Assembly: GCF_015595035.1 (NCBI RefSeq)
Contig: NZ_JADNRN010000003.1
Location: forward strand, 372,001-436,000
DNA from: Marinibium conchae
GTDB taxonomy: Bacteria > Pseudomonadota > Gammaproteobacteria > Enterobacterales > Alteromonadaceae
Direction of reading: 5' to 3'
DNA length: 64,000 bases
Part shown: positions 57,081 to 64,000 of the stretch, piece by piece
Layout of the letters: each line of letters opens with the position of its first letter
How positions within the stretch are numbered: position 1 is the stretch's first letter
Program-made: the position numbers and the translations under genes
The notes under the pieces: model-generated
The model's input: only the letters and a program-made list of their open reading frames with translations
Told to the model about the DNA's origin: nothing
Databases searched by the model: none

Positions 57081-58904
57081 ATGAAATTATTCTACTGTAC
57101 TCTCTTTGTTTTTTTGTTTAGCACGAGCACTGATGCCACTGATATTCCAGCACTGTGGCACGATCAAGTGTGGAAAAAACTTATTCATTTTGAAGACACT
57201 CTGGGGCACAGCGAAATTGAAAATGCTGATTTTTTTCTCGCGCCAAGTGGTGCAAGCGATCCAGAAGCAGAATTCAAAGCAACGCTCGCAGCCTTTCAAA
57301 CACAAGCAATAGATAACCAAACAGGTGATTCAGTTCTCTGTAAATACCCGGCTAGAGCACTATACATGCGCTCGCATGGTTTTAACGTTGCCGACCCGCT
57401 GAGCGGATGTGTTGCACTGAAAAAATGGTTGGGCAGTACCGATGATTTATCCATTAGTATTATATATGCAGACGGTTACTTGGAAAATCCTGCCTCGTTC
57501 TATGGCCATTTGCTCTTCAAATTAAACAATGCAAATGGCACCAACTTACTTACTAACAGCCTGAACTTTGGTGCCCGTGTGCCGGATAATGAAAACCCCG
57601 TTATGTATATCATCAAAGGACTTATTGGTGGCTATGGTGCTGAATACAGTTCTAACTTCTTTTATCGTTACAATATTAACTATTCCGAAGTTGAAATGCG
57701 TGATTTGTGGGATTACAAACTTAACTTAAACGCTGAAGAAAGCTTGCTGTTGGCTACTCATGCGTGGGAACTGCTCTTTTCCGATTACACCTATTACTTT
57801 ACTTCCCGCAACTGTGCCTATCATATTGCCAAGATGCTAGAAGTGGTTGTTGATGATACCCTTATCGAAGTAAATGACCCATTTGTTCTGCCCATTAGTG
57901 TTTTCGACTCGCTTGTTAACGCGAGAACACGCACTGGGAATAGTGCGGTTGCCAGCATTGAAAGACAGCCTTCTCGTCAGTCAAGATTTAGAACTCAATA
58001 TCATGCGCTTACTTTAGAAGAGCAAGAGCTCGTAAAGCATTTATTAAATTCAACAACATGGCAAAGTGAGTTGAAAGATAAAGAAGTTCAGCGACAGATT
58101 GCGATAGTTGATGCCACAATTGAATACTTGAATTTTGTATTGGCTACGGAGACCGACAATACAGCAGCAAAAAGTAAAAAACGGGCGCTACAGAAATATC
58201 GAATTCGGCTTCCGCTTGCTGAAAATAAGCCTCAGGAAGAAGTGAAGCAACTCCCTCATACCAGTCATTATCCAACTACAGCGAGGGTTGGTTTTGGATA
58301 CAATGAGGCGGAAAAAGTCTTCACAAGCATTATGTTTCGCCCTGCTTTTTACGACTTCTTATCGAGTGGCGGTGGTATTTTGCCAAATTCAGCGCTGTCG
58401 ATGATGGAAACTGAGCTCAGGCTTGACCGTAATAAAGTCACGCTTTCGTCACTGAAATTACTCAATATTGAAACAATGCAGTTAAATGCAACTGGTCTGC
58501 CTGGGGACTATGGTGTTTCTTGGAAACTAACTGTAGGCAATGAGAGAAATTTTATTGATGATGCAAAAGACTCCAATGAGTTTTATGTTGAAGGTGGTGT
58601 GGGTAAGGCGTTTGAGCTTGGAGATTGGGTGATTTTGGCGCAACTAGATGGCAGATTACAAACGCCAAATCGCAATAATCAGCGTTACTTTGCTAAACCT
58701 AAATTAGCCAGTCTGTACGAAAATGGACAATTCAAAATGCATTGTGAGCTGAGTTACCCCATAAGTTTAAAAGAAGATAATAAGAAAAAGCTTCGCAGCG
58801 AGTGCAATGCAAAACTTTATGGAAGTAAAAGTTTTGACTTGCGCTTTGGCTTTGCTCATCAATTTGCTAGCGAAGCACAGTTTTCCATCTCGTACTTCTT
58901 TTAA
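57081..58904 (+). CDS. DUF4105 (Lnb N-terminal periplasmic domain-like) protein
   Basis: An exported protein of 607 residues from the ATG at 57081, which gives a signal peptide (LFYCTLFVFLFSTSTDA). A GTG at 57048 lies inside the terminator stem and is unlikely to be used. The DUF4105 domain (about 60-330) has the conserved ADGYLENPASFYGHLLFKL and the SRNCAYHI segment. The C-terminal third is beta-rich with alternating hydrophobic residues and ends FSISYFF, which suggests an outer-membrane beta-barrel domain. Families with this layout are not functionally defined. Confidence 0.85.
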   Translation: MKLFYCTLFVFLFSTSTDATDIPALWHDQVWKKLIHFEDTLGHSEIENADFFLAPSGASDPEAEFKATLAAFQTQAIDNQTGDSVLCKYPARALYMRSHGFNVADPLSGCVALKKWLGSTDDLSISIIYADGYLENPASFYGHLLFKLNNANGTNLLTNSLNFGARVPDNENPVMYIIKGLIGGYGAEYSSNFFYRYNINYSEVEMRDLWDYKLNLNAEESLLLATHAWELLFSDYTYYFTSRNCAYHIAKMLEVVVDDTLIEVNDPFVLPISVFDSLVNARTRTGNSAVASIERQPSRQSRFRTQYHALTLEEQELVKHLLNSTTWQSELKDKEVQRQIAIVDATIEYLNFVLATETDNTAAKSKKRALQKYRIRLPLAENKPQEEVKQLPHTSHYPTTARVGFGYNEAEKVFTSIMFRPAFYDFLSSGGGILPNSALSMMETELRLDRNKVTLSSLKLLNIETMQLNATGLPGDYGVSWKLTVGNERNFIDDAKDSNEFYVEGGVGKAFELGDWVILAQLDGRLQTPNRNNQRYFAKPKLASLYENGQFKMHCELSYPISLKEDNKKKLRSECNAKLYGSKSFDLRFGFAHQFASEAQFSISYFF

Positions 58905-58963
58905 CTGCTAACACTAATAACTAAGGCTTGGCCCTAATTATTAATAAACCCAACAATACTATG

Positions 58964-59526
58964 GGCATTTTGATGCCATCAATTGGCACTGCCTATCAAC
59001 TTTATATCGACGATGTATTGCTCGCTGAAGGAGGAGTGGTTGCTAAAACGAAAGCGTCGTCGATACCACATTTTCATCCAGGTGTTTTCATTGGTGAATG
59101 ACATACTCGACAGCATGGGGGTGATTGATTCTGTGTTGTTGGTCAGTTTCGGTTTGGTCGCTTTTATGATTTGCCTAAACTACATTACCTATAGCCGATT
59201 TATTCAGGATGGTGCTCAAAATATTAGACTTGACTTAGCATTGGACGCCCGCAATAAAGCACTAGAAAATCTGTGTAAGTCTTTAGAAAACAAAGTGACC
59301 GCCAGAACGCAAGAGTTGGCAGATGCAAATACTTTGCTATCGGAGCTCGTTGTACAAAATATCAGAGAAGTGATTGAGGAAGTGCTCTCCAATGAAATCG
59401 AGCGCTATATGTCAGTAAAAACTCAGGCAGAAACTGCGTTAAGGTAGCGCAGTAGAGAGAGCACCGCTACTTACAACGTGCGACTATGTGCTGTTGTTGA
59501 TTTTTCAGTTAATTTGAATTCAAGAT
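58964..59526 (+). pseudogene. Decayed duplicate of the 7TM-DISM cyclase gene
   Basis: A 563-bp segment nearly identical to the 3' part of the gene at 53325 and its downstream flank (53733-55297). Three internal deletions total about 1 kb: after GGTGTTTTCAT, at a shared CTCG (near 59346), and within a near-identical 16-base stretch (near 59401-59417). The DISM reading frame and the seven-helix frame no longer match, and the GGDEF domain is mostly lost. A 154-residue open frame (58983-59447) is a chance product of these joints. It lacks its own start region. Confidence 0.93.
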
Positions 59527-59552
59527 CACTAAGTTGAAAAATAAAGACTTGT

Positions 59553-60890
59553 TTAGAGTAGTAACAAGCTGCCAAGTCCTAAGAAGGCAACAAAACCAAC
59601 GATGTCAGTAACAGTGGTAAGAATGACAGACCCTGATAAAGCAGGGTCTATCTTCAACTTGTTTAATACAATCGGCAGCAACACGCCAGTCAACGCCGCC
59701 ATGGCAATGTTTAAGAGAATGGCAATAGATATCACAATACCAAGCAAGCTGCTATCGAACCACAAGTATGCAATCGCACCAACGACAATGGCCCAAATAA
59801 CACCATTTAGCAAACCCACTTTTAGTTCTTTTTCTAATAGTGCTTTACGGTTACTGTCAGTAACTTGTCCTAAGGCTAAGCCGCGCACTATGAGAGTGAG
59901 CGTTTGACTACCTGCTATTCCGCCCATACTCGCGACGACAGGCATTAAAACAGCCAAGGCGACTACCTCTTGAAGAGTTGCTTCAAACAAACCAATGAAC
60001 CATGATGCTAGAAATGCGGTGACTAGATTAATACCCAGCCAAATAGCACGCTTTTTAGCACTTTTTCTCACACTGGAAAATAAATCCTCATTTTCGTCCA
60101 TACCTGCTGATGACATGACTTGACGTTCATAGTCTTCATTTACAAGCTCACAGGCTGTTACAATATCAACACGGCCTAATAGTTTATTGGTATCATCCAA
60201 CACTGGTAAGGAAATAAAACCACTGTTTTGCACAATTCTAGCAGCCTGCACCGCATCTTGTTCGGCCTTAATCACGCTGATGAACTCAACTGATAAATCG
60301 ACAAGTGGAATGTGTTCTGGCGCACGGAAAAGCCGATCAAACTTCACCGCCGAAGAGAACTGCCCTGTTCTATTCACTAAAAAAATACACTCCGTGGATT
60401 CTGGTACTTCACGGCGAATTAAGCGCAAAGCATCACTAACTTTTGCATTCAGTGGTAGCACTAATACGTCATGGTTTAACCAGTGACCAATCTGATTGTC
60501 TTTGAACTGACTTGCGTCTTGAAAGAATTGTCGTTGTTGTTTTCCCATTGCCGAAACGGCAATATCAACTAAGTTGTTTGGTAGGCTATCGCAAATTTCT
60601 AGTAATTGTTCAGAATCAACATCTTGAAAAATGTTATCCCATTTTTCAATTGGCGTGGCTACAATGAGAGGAGAGCGCGGATCAGCCCGCATTTCGACCA
60701 ATACATCTAGCTTTTTATGACTGGGTATTTGCTCCCAGCTATTTACCCTCTGTTCTACGGGCAATGATTCTAATAGCAAGGCTAAGCTTTCAGAATCGGT
60801 AGAAGCAATCGTGCTAATTAACGCCGCATTGTTTTCGAGCGCATCAGTTTTGACGATTTCATCGATTAAACTAGGAATTTGATCAGACAT
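59553..60890 (-). CDS. mgtE: Magnesium transporter MgtE
   Basis: A homodimeric Mg2+ channel of 445 residues. The cytoplasmic MgtE_N domain (about 20-125) contains repeats of the ALLLESLPVEQR type. A CBS pair follows (130-250), then a connecting helix and five membrane helices (about 280-440) with the pore region LAVLMPVVASMGGIAGSQ and the conserved GLALGQV. The N and CBS domains close the channel when intracellular Mg2+ is high. It lies 157 bases downstream of the small exported protein gene. Confidence 0.95.
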   Translation of the reverse strand: MSDQIPSLIDEIVKTDALENNAALISTIASTDSESLALLLESLPVEQRVNSWEQIPSHKKLDVLVEMRADPRSPLIVATPIEKWDNIFQDVDSEQLLEICDSLPNNLVDIAVSAMGKQQRQFFQDASQFKDNQIGHWLNHDVLVLPLNAKVSDALRLIRREVPESTECIFLVNRTGQFSSAVKFDRLFRAPEHIPLVDLSVEFISVIKAEQDAVQAARIVQNSGFISLPVLDDTNKLLGRVDIVTACELVNEDYERQVMSSAGMDENEDLFSSVRKSAKKRAIWLGINLVTAFLASWFIGLFEATLQEVVALAVLMPVVASMGGIAGSQTLTLIVRGLALGQVTDSNRKALLEKELKVGLLNGVIWAIVVGAIAYLWFDSSLLGIVISIAILLNIAMAALTGVLLPIVLNKLKIDPALSGSVILTTVTDIVGFVAFLGLGSLLLL

Positions 60891-60997
60891 AATTGCTTAA
60901 TGGACTCTCGTGAATAGATCGCCATGCTATGGAAAGTAATGACATTTGTAAATCAAAAAAGGGGGCAGAGTTAATTTACACAAGAGTCTTATTCTCA

Positions 60998-61032
60998 ATT
61001 TGCAGCATTGGCCGCCAGGCAATGCTGCAAAT
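60998..61032 (-). terminator. Hairpin after the small exported protein gene
   Basis: A 13-bp perfect stem with a nine-base loop (TTTGCAGCATTG pairs with CAATGCTGCAAA), starting 15 bases after the stop of the minus-strand gene at 61048. In that direction it is followed by TTGAGAATAA, not a strong U-tract, so termination may be partial or need a factor. Confidence 0.5.
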
Positions 61033-61047
61033 GACTGTTTACAACGC

Positions 61048-61287
61048 TTATTCAGGCAGCTTTTTGATTGGCTTGTAACCTTCTGATTCAAGCTCCTGAT
61101 TTACGCACACAAGCAAGAACTCAGATAAAGATAAATCGTCCGTACCATCGTCTTCTGCGACTTCGGTACAATATTCAACAAACTCTTGGATCAGTTCTAT
61201 ATCTGCTTCAGGACGGTCTTCAGCACTAACGGCGAAAGACAATAAACCTGCAAACAATGCGCCTGACACTAGGGTAATCATTTTCAT
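61048..61287 (-). CDS. Small acidic exported protein, 79 residues
   Basis: The signal peptide (ITLVSGALFAGLLSFAVSA) is cleaved near residue 22, leaving about 57 residues. The mature part is strongly acidic (AEDRPEADIE), with two cysteines (EYCTEV and LVCVNQ) 20 residues apart that could form a disulfide, and ends SEGYKPIKKLPE. The family is not recognised. It has GAGGTG upstream of the ATG and diverges from the RimK-like gene across a region with a long palindrome, which makes it a candidate partner or substrate of that enzyme (inference). Confidence 0.75.
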   Translation of the reverse strand: MKMITLVSGALFAGLLSFAVSAEDRPEADIELIQEFVEYCTEVAEDDGTDDLSLSEFLLVCVNQELESEGYKPIKKLPE

Positions 61288-61352
61288 TAAAACACCTCAA
61301 AAAAGTGGTTGGTTAGGTTCGTCGAAGTGTAGGCTCAATTTTCCAATACGCT

Positions 61353-61391
61353 AACGAAATAATCTGTTCTTGAAGAACAATTTATTTCGTT
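61353..61391. promoter_or_regulatory. 39-bp near-perfect palindrome between divergent genes
   Basis: AACGAAATAA at 61353-61362 and TTATTTCGTT at 61382-61391 are exact inverted copies. GTTCTT / AAGAAC around a central G (61366-61378) forms an inner perfect palindrome. Only two of the three bases between the two blocks fail to pair, so 17 of 19 positions match on each side. It lies in the divergent promoter region of the small exported protein and the RimK-like gene. A dimeric regulator site is the simplest reading; a bidirectional hairpin is possible. Confidence 0.75.
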
Positions 61392-61486
61392 CAAAAAACC
61401 GTCAGTGGGTCTTGCTAATGAGCAGATAAAGCCTATATTTCGCGCGAATTAACCATGCTTTATTTTGTGACACTGGACCCCAAAAA

Positions 61487-62947
61487 ATGATTACAACTTT
61501 GATTGTTGTTGACAGCTTAAGCGATTTCCCTGTACTTGAATTAGACGCTACCGTTCTAGACTTCGAGCGTTACCTTGCTGACTACCCAAAACTCAGCGAG
61601 AGGAAAACCCGCGTTATTAACCTATGCAATACAAACAAGTATTTGAGTAAGGGATATTACTGTTCCTTATTGGCTGAGGCACGCCATCACAGGGTGCTAC
61701 CTAGCGTGAACACGATCAATGATTTAATTATCGAGAGCGCTGAACAGTCCTTAGAAGTTGCTAGCTTAACACTGCCAAAAGCGCTGAGTGATAGCGTTAA
61801 GGATAGTGCTGTATGCGATTTAGTATTCGGAACGGCAAGTGACGAAGCAATGCAAGGTGTGGCCAAATACGTATTTGATCGCTTTCCTGCGCCCTATCTG
61901 CAGATCAGTGTGAGCAAGCAGGTCAATGCAACCAGCGTAAAAGTAAAACTAGGCAACTGGGATGAGATCATTTCTCAGGGGCAGGCATTTGTTGGCAAAG
62001 CGCTGCAAGAATACTTACAAAAGAACTGGGTGAAACGCTTCTCTAAAAAATCCGCGCGCTGGGATATGGCTATTTTGTGCAACGAAAACGAAGCAACACC
62101 ACCCAGTGATAAAAAAGCACTGAAGCACTTCGTGCAAGCCGCGAAGAAAGTGGGTATTAACGCGCAACTAATCGATAGTAGTCAAGCAGCGAGCATTACG
62201 CATTTCGATGCTTTGTTCATTCGTGAAACGACCGCGATCAATCACCCTACTTACCACTTAGCAAGAAAAGCTGAGCGAGAAGGTCTTGTGGTTATTGATG
62301 ATGCAAACAGCATTCTAAAATGCTGTAACAAAGTGTTTTTACAAGACGCATTTAGCTATCACAAAGTGCCAGTACCGAAGAGTGGATTTGCATACGACTC
62401 AAGCGATGAAACGATTGCGTCTTTAGCGCAAGAGTTTGGCTTTCCTATGGTACTTAAACTTCCTGAAAGTTCTTTTTCACTGGGTGTATTCAAGGTGAAA
62501 GATGAGGTGGAGCTAAAAGCTAGGCTCGTTGAATTACTTCATCAATCTGCTTTGGTCTTAGTGCAAGAATACGTTTTCACTGAGTTTGACTGGCGCATCG
62601 GTGTGTTAAATGGAAAGCCTATTTATGCTTGTCGTTATTTTATGGCAAGAGGACATTGGCAAATTTACAACCATGCATCGAGCAAGAATAGCTCAGGTGG
62701 TTTTGAAACATTGCCCACTTTTGAGGTGCCAAAATCGGTGTTAGATGCAGCGATCAAAGCTAGCGGCATTATTGGTAAAGGCTTATATGGCGTTGATATT
62801 AAGCAGGCCAACGGCAAAGTGTATGTAATTGAAGTGAATGACAACCCGAGCATCGAATCGAAAGTCGAAGATAAGTACTTAGGCAAAGAGCTTTACATGA
62901 TCATCATGCAAGAATTCGCCAACCGTTTGGAAGCGAGGGGGCGCTAA
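61487..62947 (+). CDS. RimK-like ATP-grasp ligase with N-terminal RLAN domain
   Basis: A cytoplasmic ligase of 486 residues. The N-terminal region (about 1-165; VVDSLSDFPVLELDATVLDF, INLCNTNKYLSKGYYCSLLAE) matches the RLAN domain that precedes some RimK-like ATP-grasp proteins. The ATP-grasp core (about 290-480) has KLPESSFSLGVFKV, EYVFTEFDWRIGVLNGKP and the metal-binding GVDIKQ and IEVNDNPS. RimK relatives add glutamate or other amino acids to proteins or small molecules; this substrate is unknown. The gene is followed at once by the GNAT/C39 gene. Confidence 0.9.
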   Translation: MITTLIVVDSLSDFPVLELDATVLDFERYLADYPKLSERKTRVINLCNTNKYLSKGYYCSLLAEARHHRVLPSVNTINDLIIESAEQSLEVASLTLPKALSDSVKDSAVCDLVFGTASDEAMQGVAKYVFDRFPAPYLQISVSKQVNATSVKVKLGNWDEIISQGQAFVGKALQEYLQKNWVKRFSKKSARWDMAILCNENEATPPSDKKALKHFVQAAKKVGINAQLIDSSQAASITHFDALFIRETTAINHPTYHLARKAEREGLVVIDDANSILKCCNKVFLQDAFSYHKVPVPKSGFAYDSSDETIASLAQEFGFPMVLKLPESSFSLGVFKVKDEVELKARLVELLHQSALVLVQEYVFTEFDWRIGVLNGKPIYACRYFMARGHWQIYNHASSKNSSGGFETLPTFEVPKSVLDAAIKASGIIGKGLYGVDIKQANGKVYVIEVNDNPSIESKVEDKYLGKELYMIIMQEFANRLEARGR

Positions 62948-64000
62948 GTGAACCTTACATATCGCCTAGCGCAGCTAGATGATCTGCCTACTTTAGTGCG
63001 CATTGAAAATCACTGCTTTCAAACAGACCGACTGTCAAAACGTCGTTTTAAGCACTGGATTCTGGCTGCCAACGGGATTTGCGTGGTCGCGATTAAAGAT
63101 GAGCAAATCTGTGGGTATGGCTTGGTTATTTTGCGCAATGGAACACGTTCTGCTCGTTTGTACTCGCTCGCCCTCGAAAGCGAATATCGCGGATTGGGGA
63201 TTGCACAAGGTCTGTTGCTTGAGTTAGAGCGTTTAGCCGTAAGCCAGCAACGTCTGTTTATGCGTTTAGAAGTCGCAGAAAACAACCTTGCCGCGATTAA
63301 AATGTATCAACATCTTGGTTACAAGCAGTTTGGTGTGTATCAAAAATACTATGCTGATGGCACTAATGCCTTGCGTTTACAAAAGCCAATCAAGCAGAGC
63401 TTGGCGGTACAGAAACTGCCTGCATACCCGTGGTATCAGCAGTCGACCGAGTTCACCTGTGGGCCTGCTGCCTTGATGATGGCAATGCATAAGCTAAATG
63501 CTGACTTCCAGATGTCTGCTCCCCAAGAAATTGATATTTGGCGGCAAGCAACAACAGTATTTATGACTTCAGGTCATGGTGGTTGTCACCCTGTGGGTTT
63601 GGCATTGGCGGCGAAATCTTGTGGTTTCGATGCACAAGTGTATCTCAGTCAAGCGGGCGATCTATTCGTTGAAGGCGTTCGCAGTGAACACAAGAAATCG
63701 ATAATGCAGTTAGTTGAGAAACAATTTTTTGAACGCGCTACAGAGCAAGGTGTGAGTATTCACTATTATGATTCATCAATAAATAATATAGAAAATGACT
63801 TGGCTGAAGGTCATGCTGTTATTTGCTTGATTAGCACTTACCAGTTTGATGGAAAGAAAGCGCCTCATTGGGTAGCGATCACGCATATCGATGATACCTT
63901 TCTGTATTTGCATGATCCTGATGCCAGCGTTGAAGGCGTCGTTCAAGCCCAATTATTAACAAAGTCCGAAGAGCAGTTATTTCAATCGAGTGAAATAGAT
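62948..64000 (+). CDS. GNAT acetyltransferase fused to a C39-like peptidase (partial)
   Basis: The start GTG directly follows the RimK-like stop. The 351 codons in the window read open to the end, so the gene is cut by the window edge. Residues 1-145 are a GNAT domain with the acetyl-CoA loop SEYRGLGIAQGLL and ENNLAAIKMYQHLGY. A C39-like peptidase domain follows (about 155-345): TEFTCGPAALM with the candidate nucleophile Cys171, then HWVAITHID and LHDPD for the His and Asp. The pairing with a RimK-like enzyme and the absence of spacing point to one pathway, probably peptide or protein modification and trimming. Confidence 0.88.
   Translation, partial: MNLTYRLAQLDDLPTLVRIENHCFQTDRLSKRRFKHWILAANGICVVAIKDEQICGYGLVILRNGTRSARLYSLALESEYRGLGIAQGLLLELERLAVSQQRLFMRLEVAENNLAAIKMYQHLGYKQFGVYQKYYADGTNALRLQKPIKQSLAVQKLPAYPWYQQSTEFTCGPAALMMAMHKLNADFQMSAPQEIDIWRQATTVFMTSGHGGCHPVGLALAAKSCGFDAQVYLSQAGDLFVEGVRSEHKKSIMQLVEKQFFERATEQGVSIHYYDSSINNIENDLAEGHAVICLISTYQFDGKKAPHWVAITHIDDTFLYLHDPDASVEGVVQAQLLTKSEEQLFQSSEID

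Noticed and set aside
58983-59447. A 154-residue open frame
   Set aside because: It arises from joints between retained pieces of the decayed cyclase copy; the N-terminal part is in a different frame from the parent protein.
60891-61047. Magnesium riboswitch (M-box) upstream of mgtE
   Set aside because: Only one strong hairpin is visible, and its position fits the terminator of the upstream small gene; no multi-helix M-box pattern was found by eye.

Overview
The window is about 64 kb of a gammaproteobacterial chromosome, most likely from a marine member of the Alteromonadales. This rests on gene content and order: the aroQ-accB-accC-prmA-dusB-fis-purH-purD run, a complete gspC-N operon bordered by hslR/hslO on one side and yrfG/nudE/cysQ on the other, an ompR-envZ pair, a heterotrophic phosphoribulokinase and several signalling proteins with marine gammaproteobacterial architectures. 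The assignment is an inference from context; no rRNA, tRNA, plasmid, phage or transposase gene was seen.

Region 1 (1-9.2 kb) is signalling. The 3' end of cheW is followed by a large double-PAS chemoreceptor, cheR, cheD and cheB. A convergent double-receiver diguanylate cyclase overlaps the end of cheB. Divergent from it is an H-NOX nitric oxide sensor, translationally coupled to a coiled-coil/PAS protein that has no output domain.

Region 2 (9.4-22.3 kb) is housekeeping: aroQ, accBC, a 56-residue DUF6435 protein, an S10 carboxypeptidase, prmA, dusB-fis, then on the minus strand a pirin and a DUF2799 lipoprotein, followed by purH, purD and prkB. A structured intergenic stretch (22.3-22.7 kb) holds a terminator-like double hairpin and palindromic repeats.

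Region 3 (22.7-44.9 kb) starts with ompR-envZ, then yedI (apparently starting on an ATC codon), hslO and hslR on the minus strand, then twelve genes of a type II secretion system (gspC to gspN). It ends with a receiver-GGDEF protein, an MDR-family oxidoreductase, a fused YrfG-YjjX purine nucleotide housecleaning protein, nudE, cysQ and a YceI protein.

Region 4 (45-59.5 kb) is accessory and rich in c-di-GMP genes: two paralogous 7TM-DISM diguanylate cyclases, a 1372-residue propeller/GGDEF/EAL protein, a membrane acyltransferase, an unrecognised exported protein, a DUF3015-DUF4105 pair, and a decayed, internally deleted copy of one of the cyclases.

Region 5 (59.5-64 kb) contains mgtE, a small acidic exported protein, and, divergent from it, an ATP-grasp RimK-like ligase followed by a GNAT-peptidase C39 fusion that runs off the window. 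A 39-bp near-perfect palindrome lies between the divergent genes. This is the best candidate for a poorly described system, probably peptide or protein modification. Other notable items are the YrfG-YjjX fusion, the H-NOX/output-less PAS pair and the ATC start of yedI.
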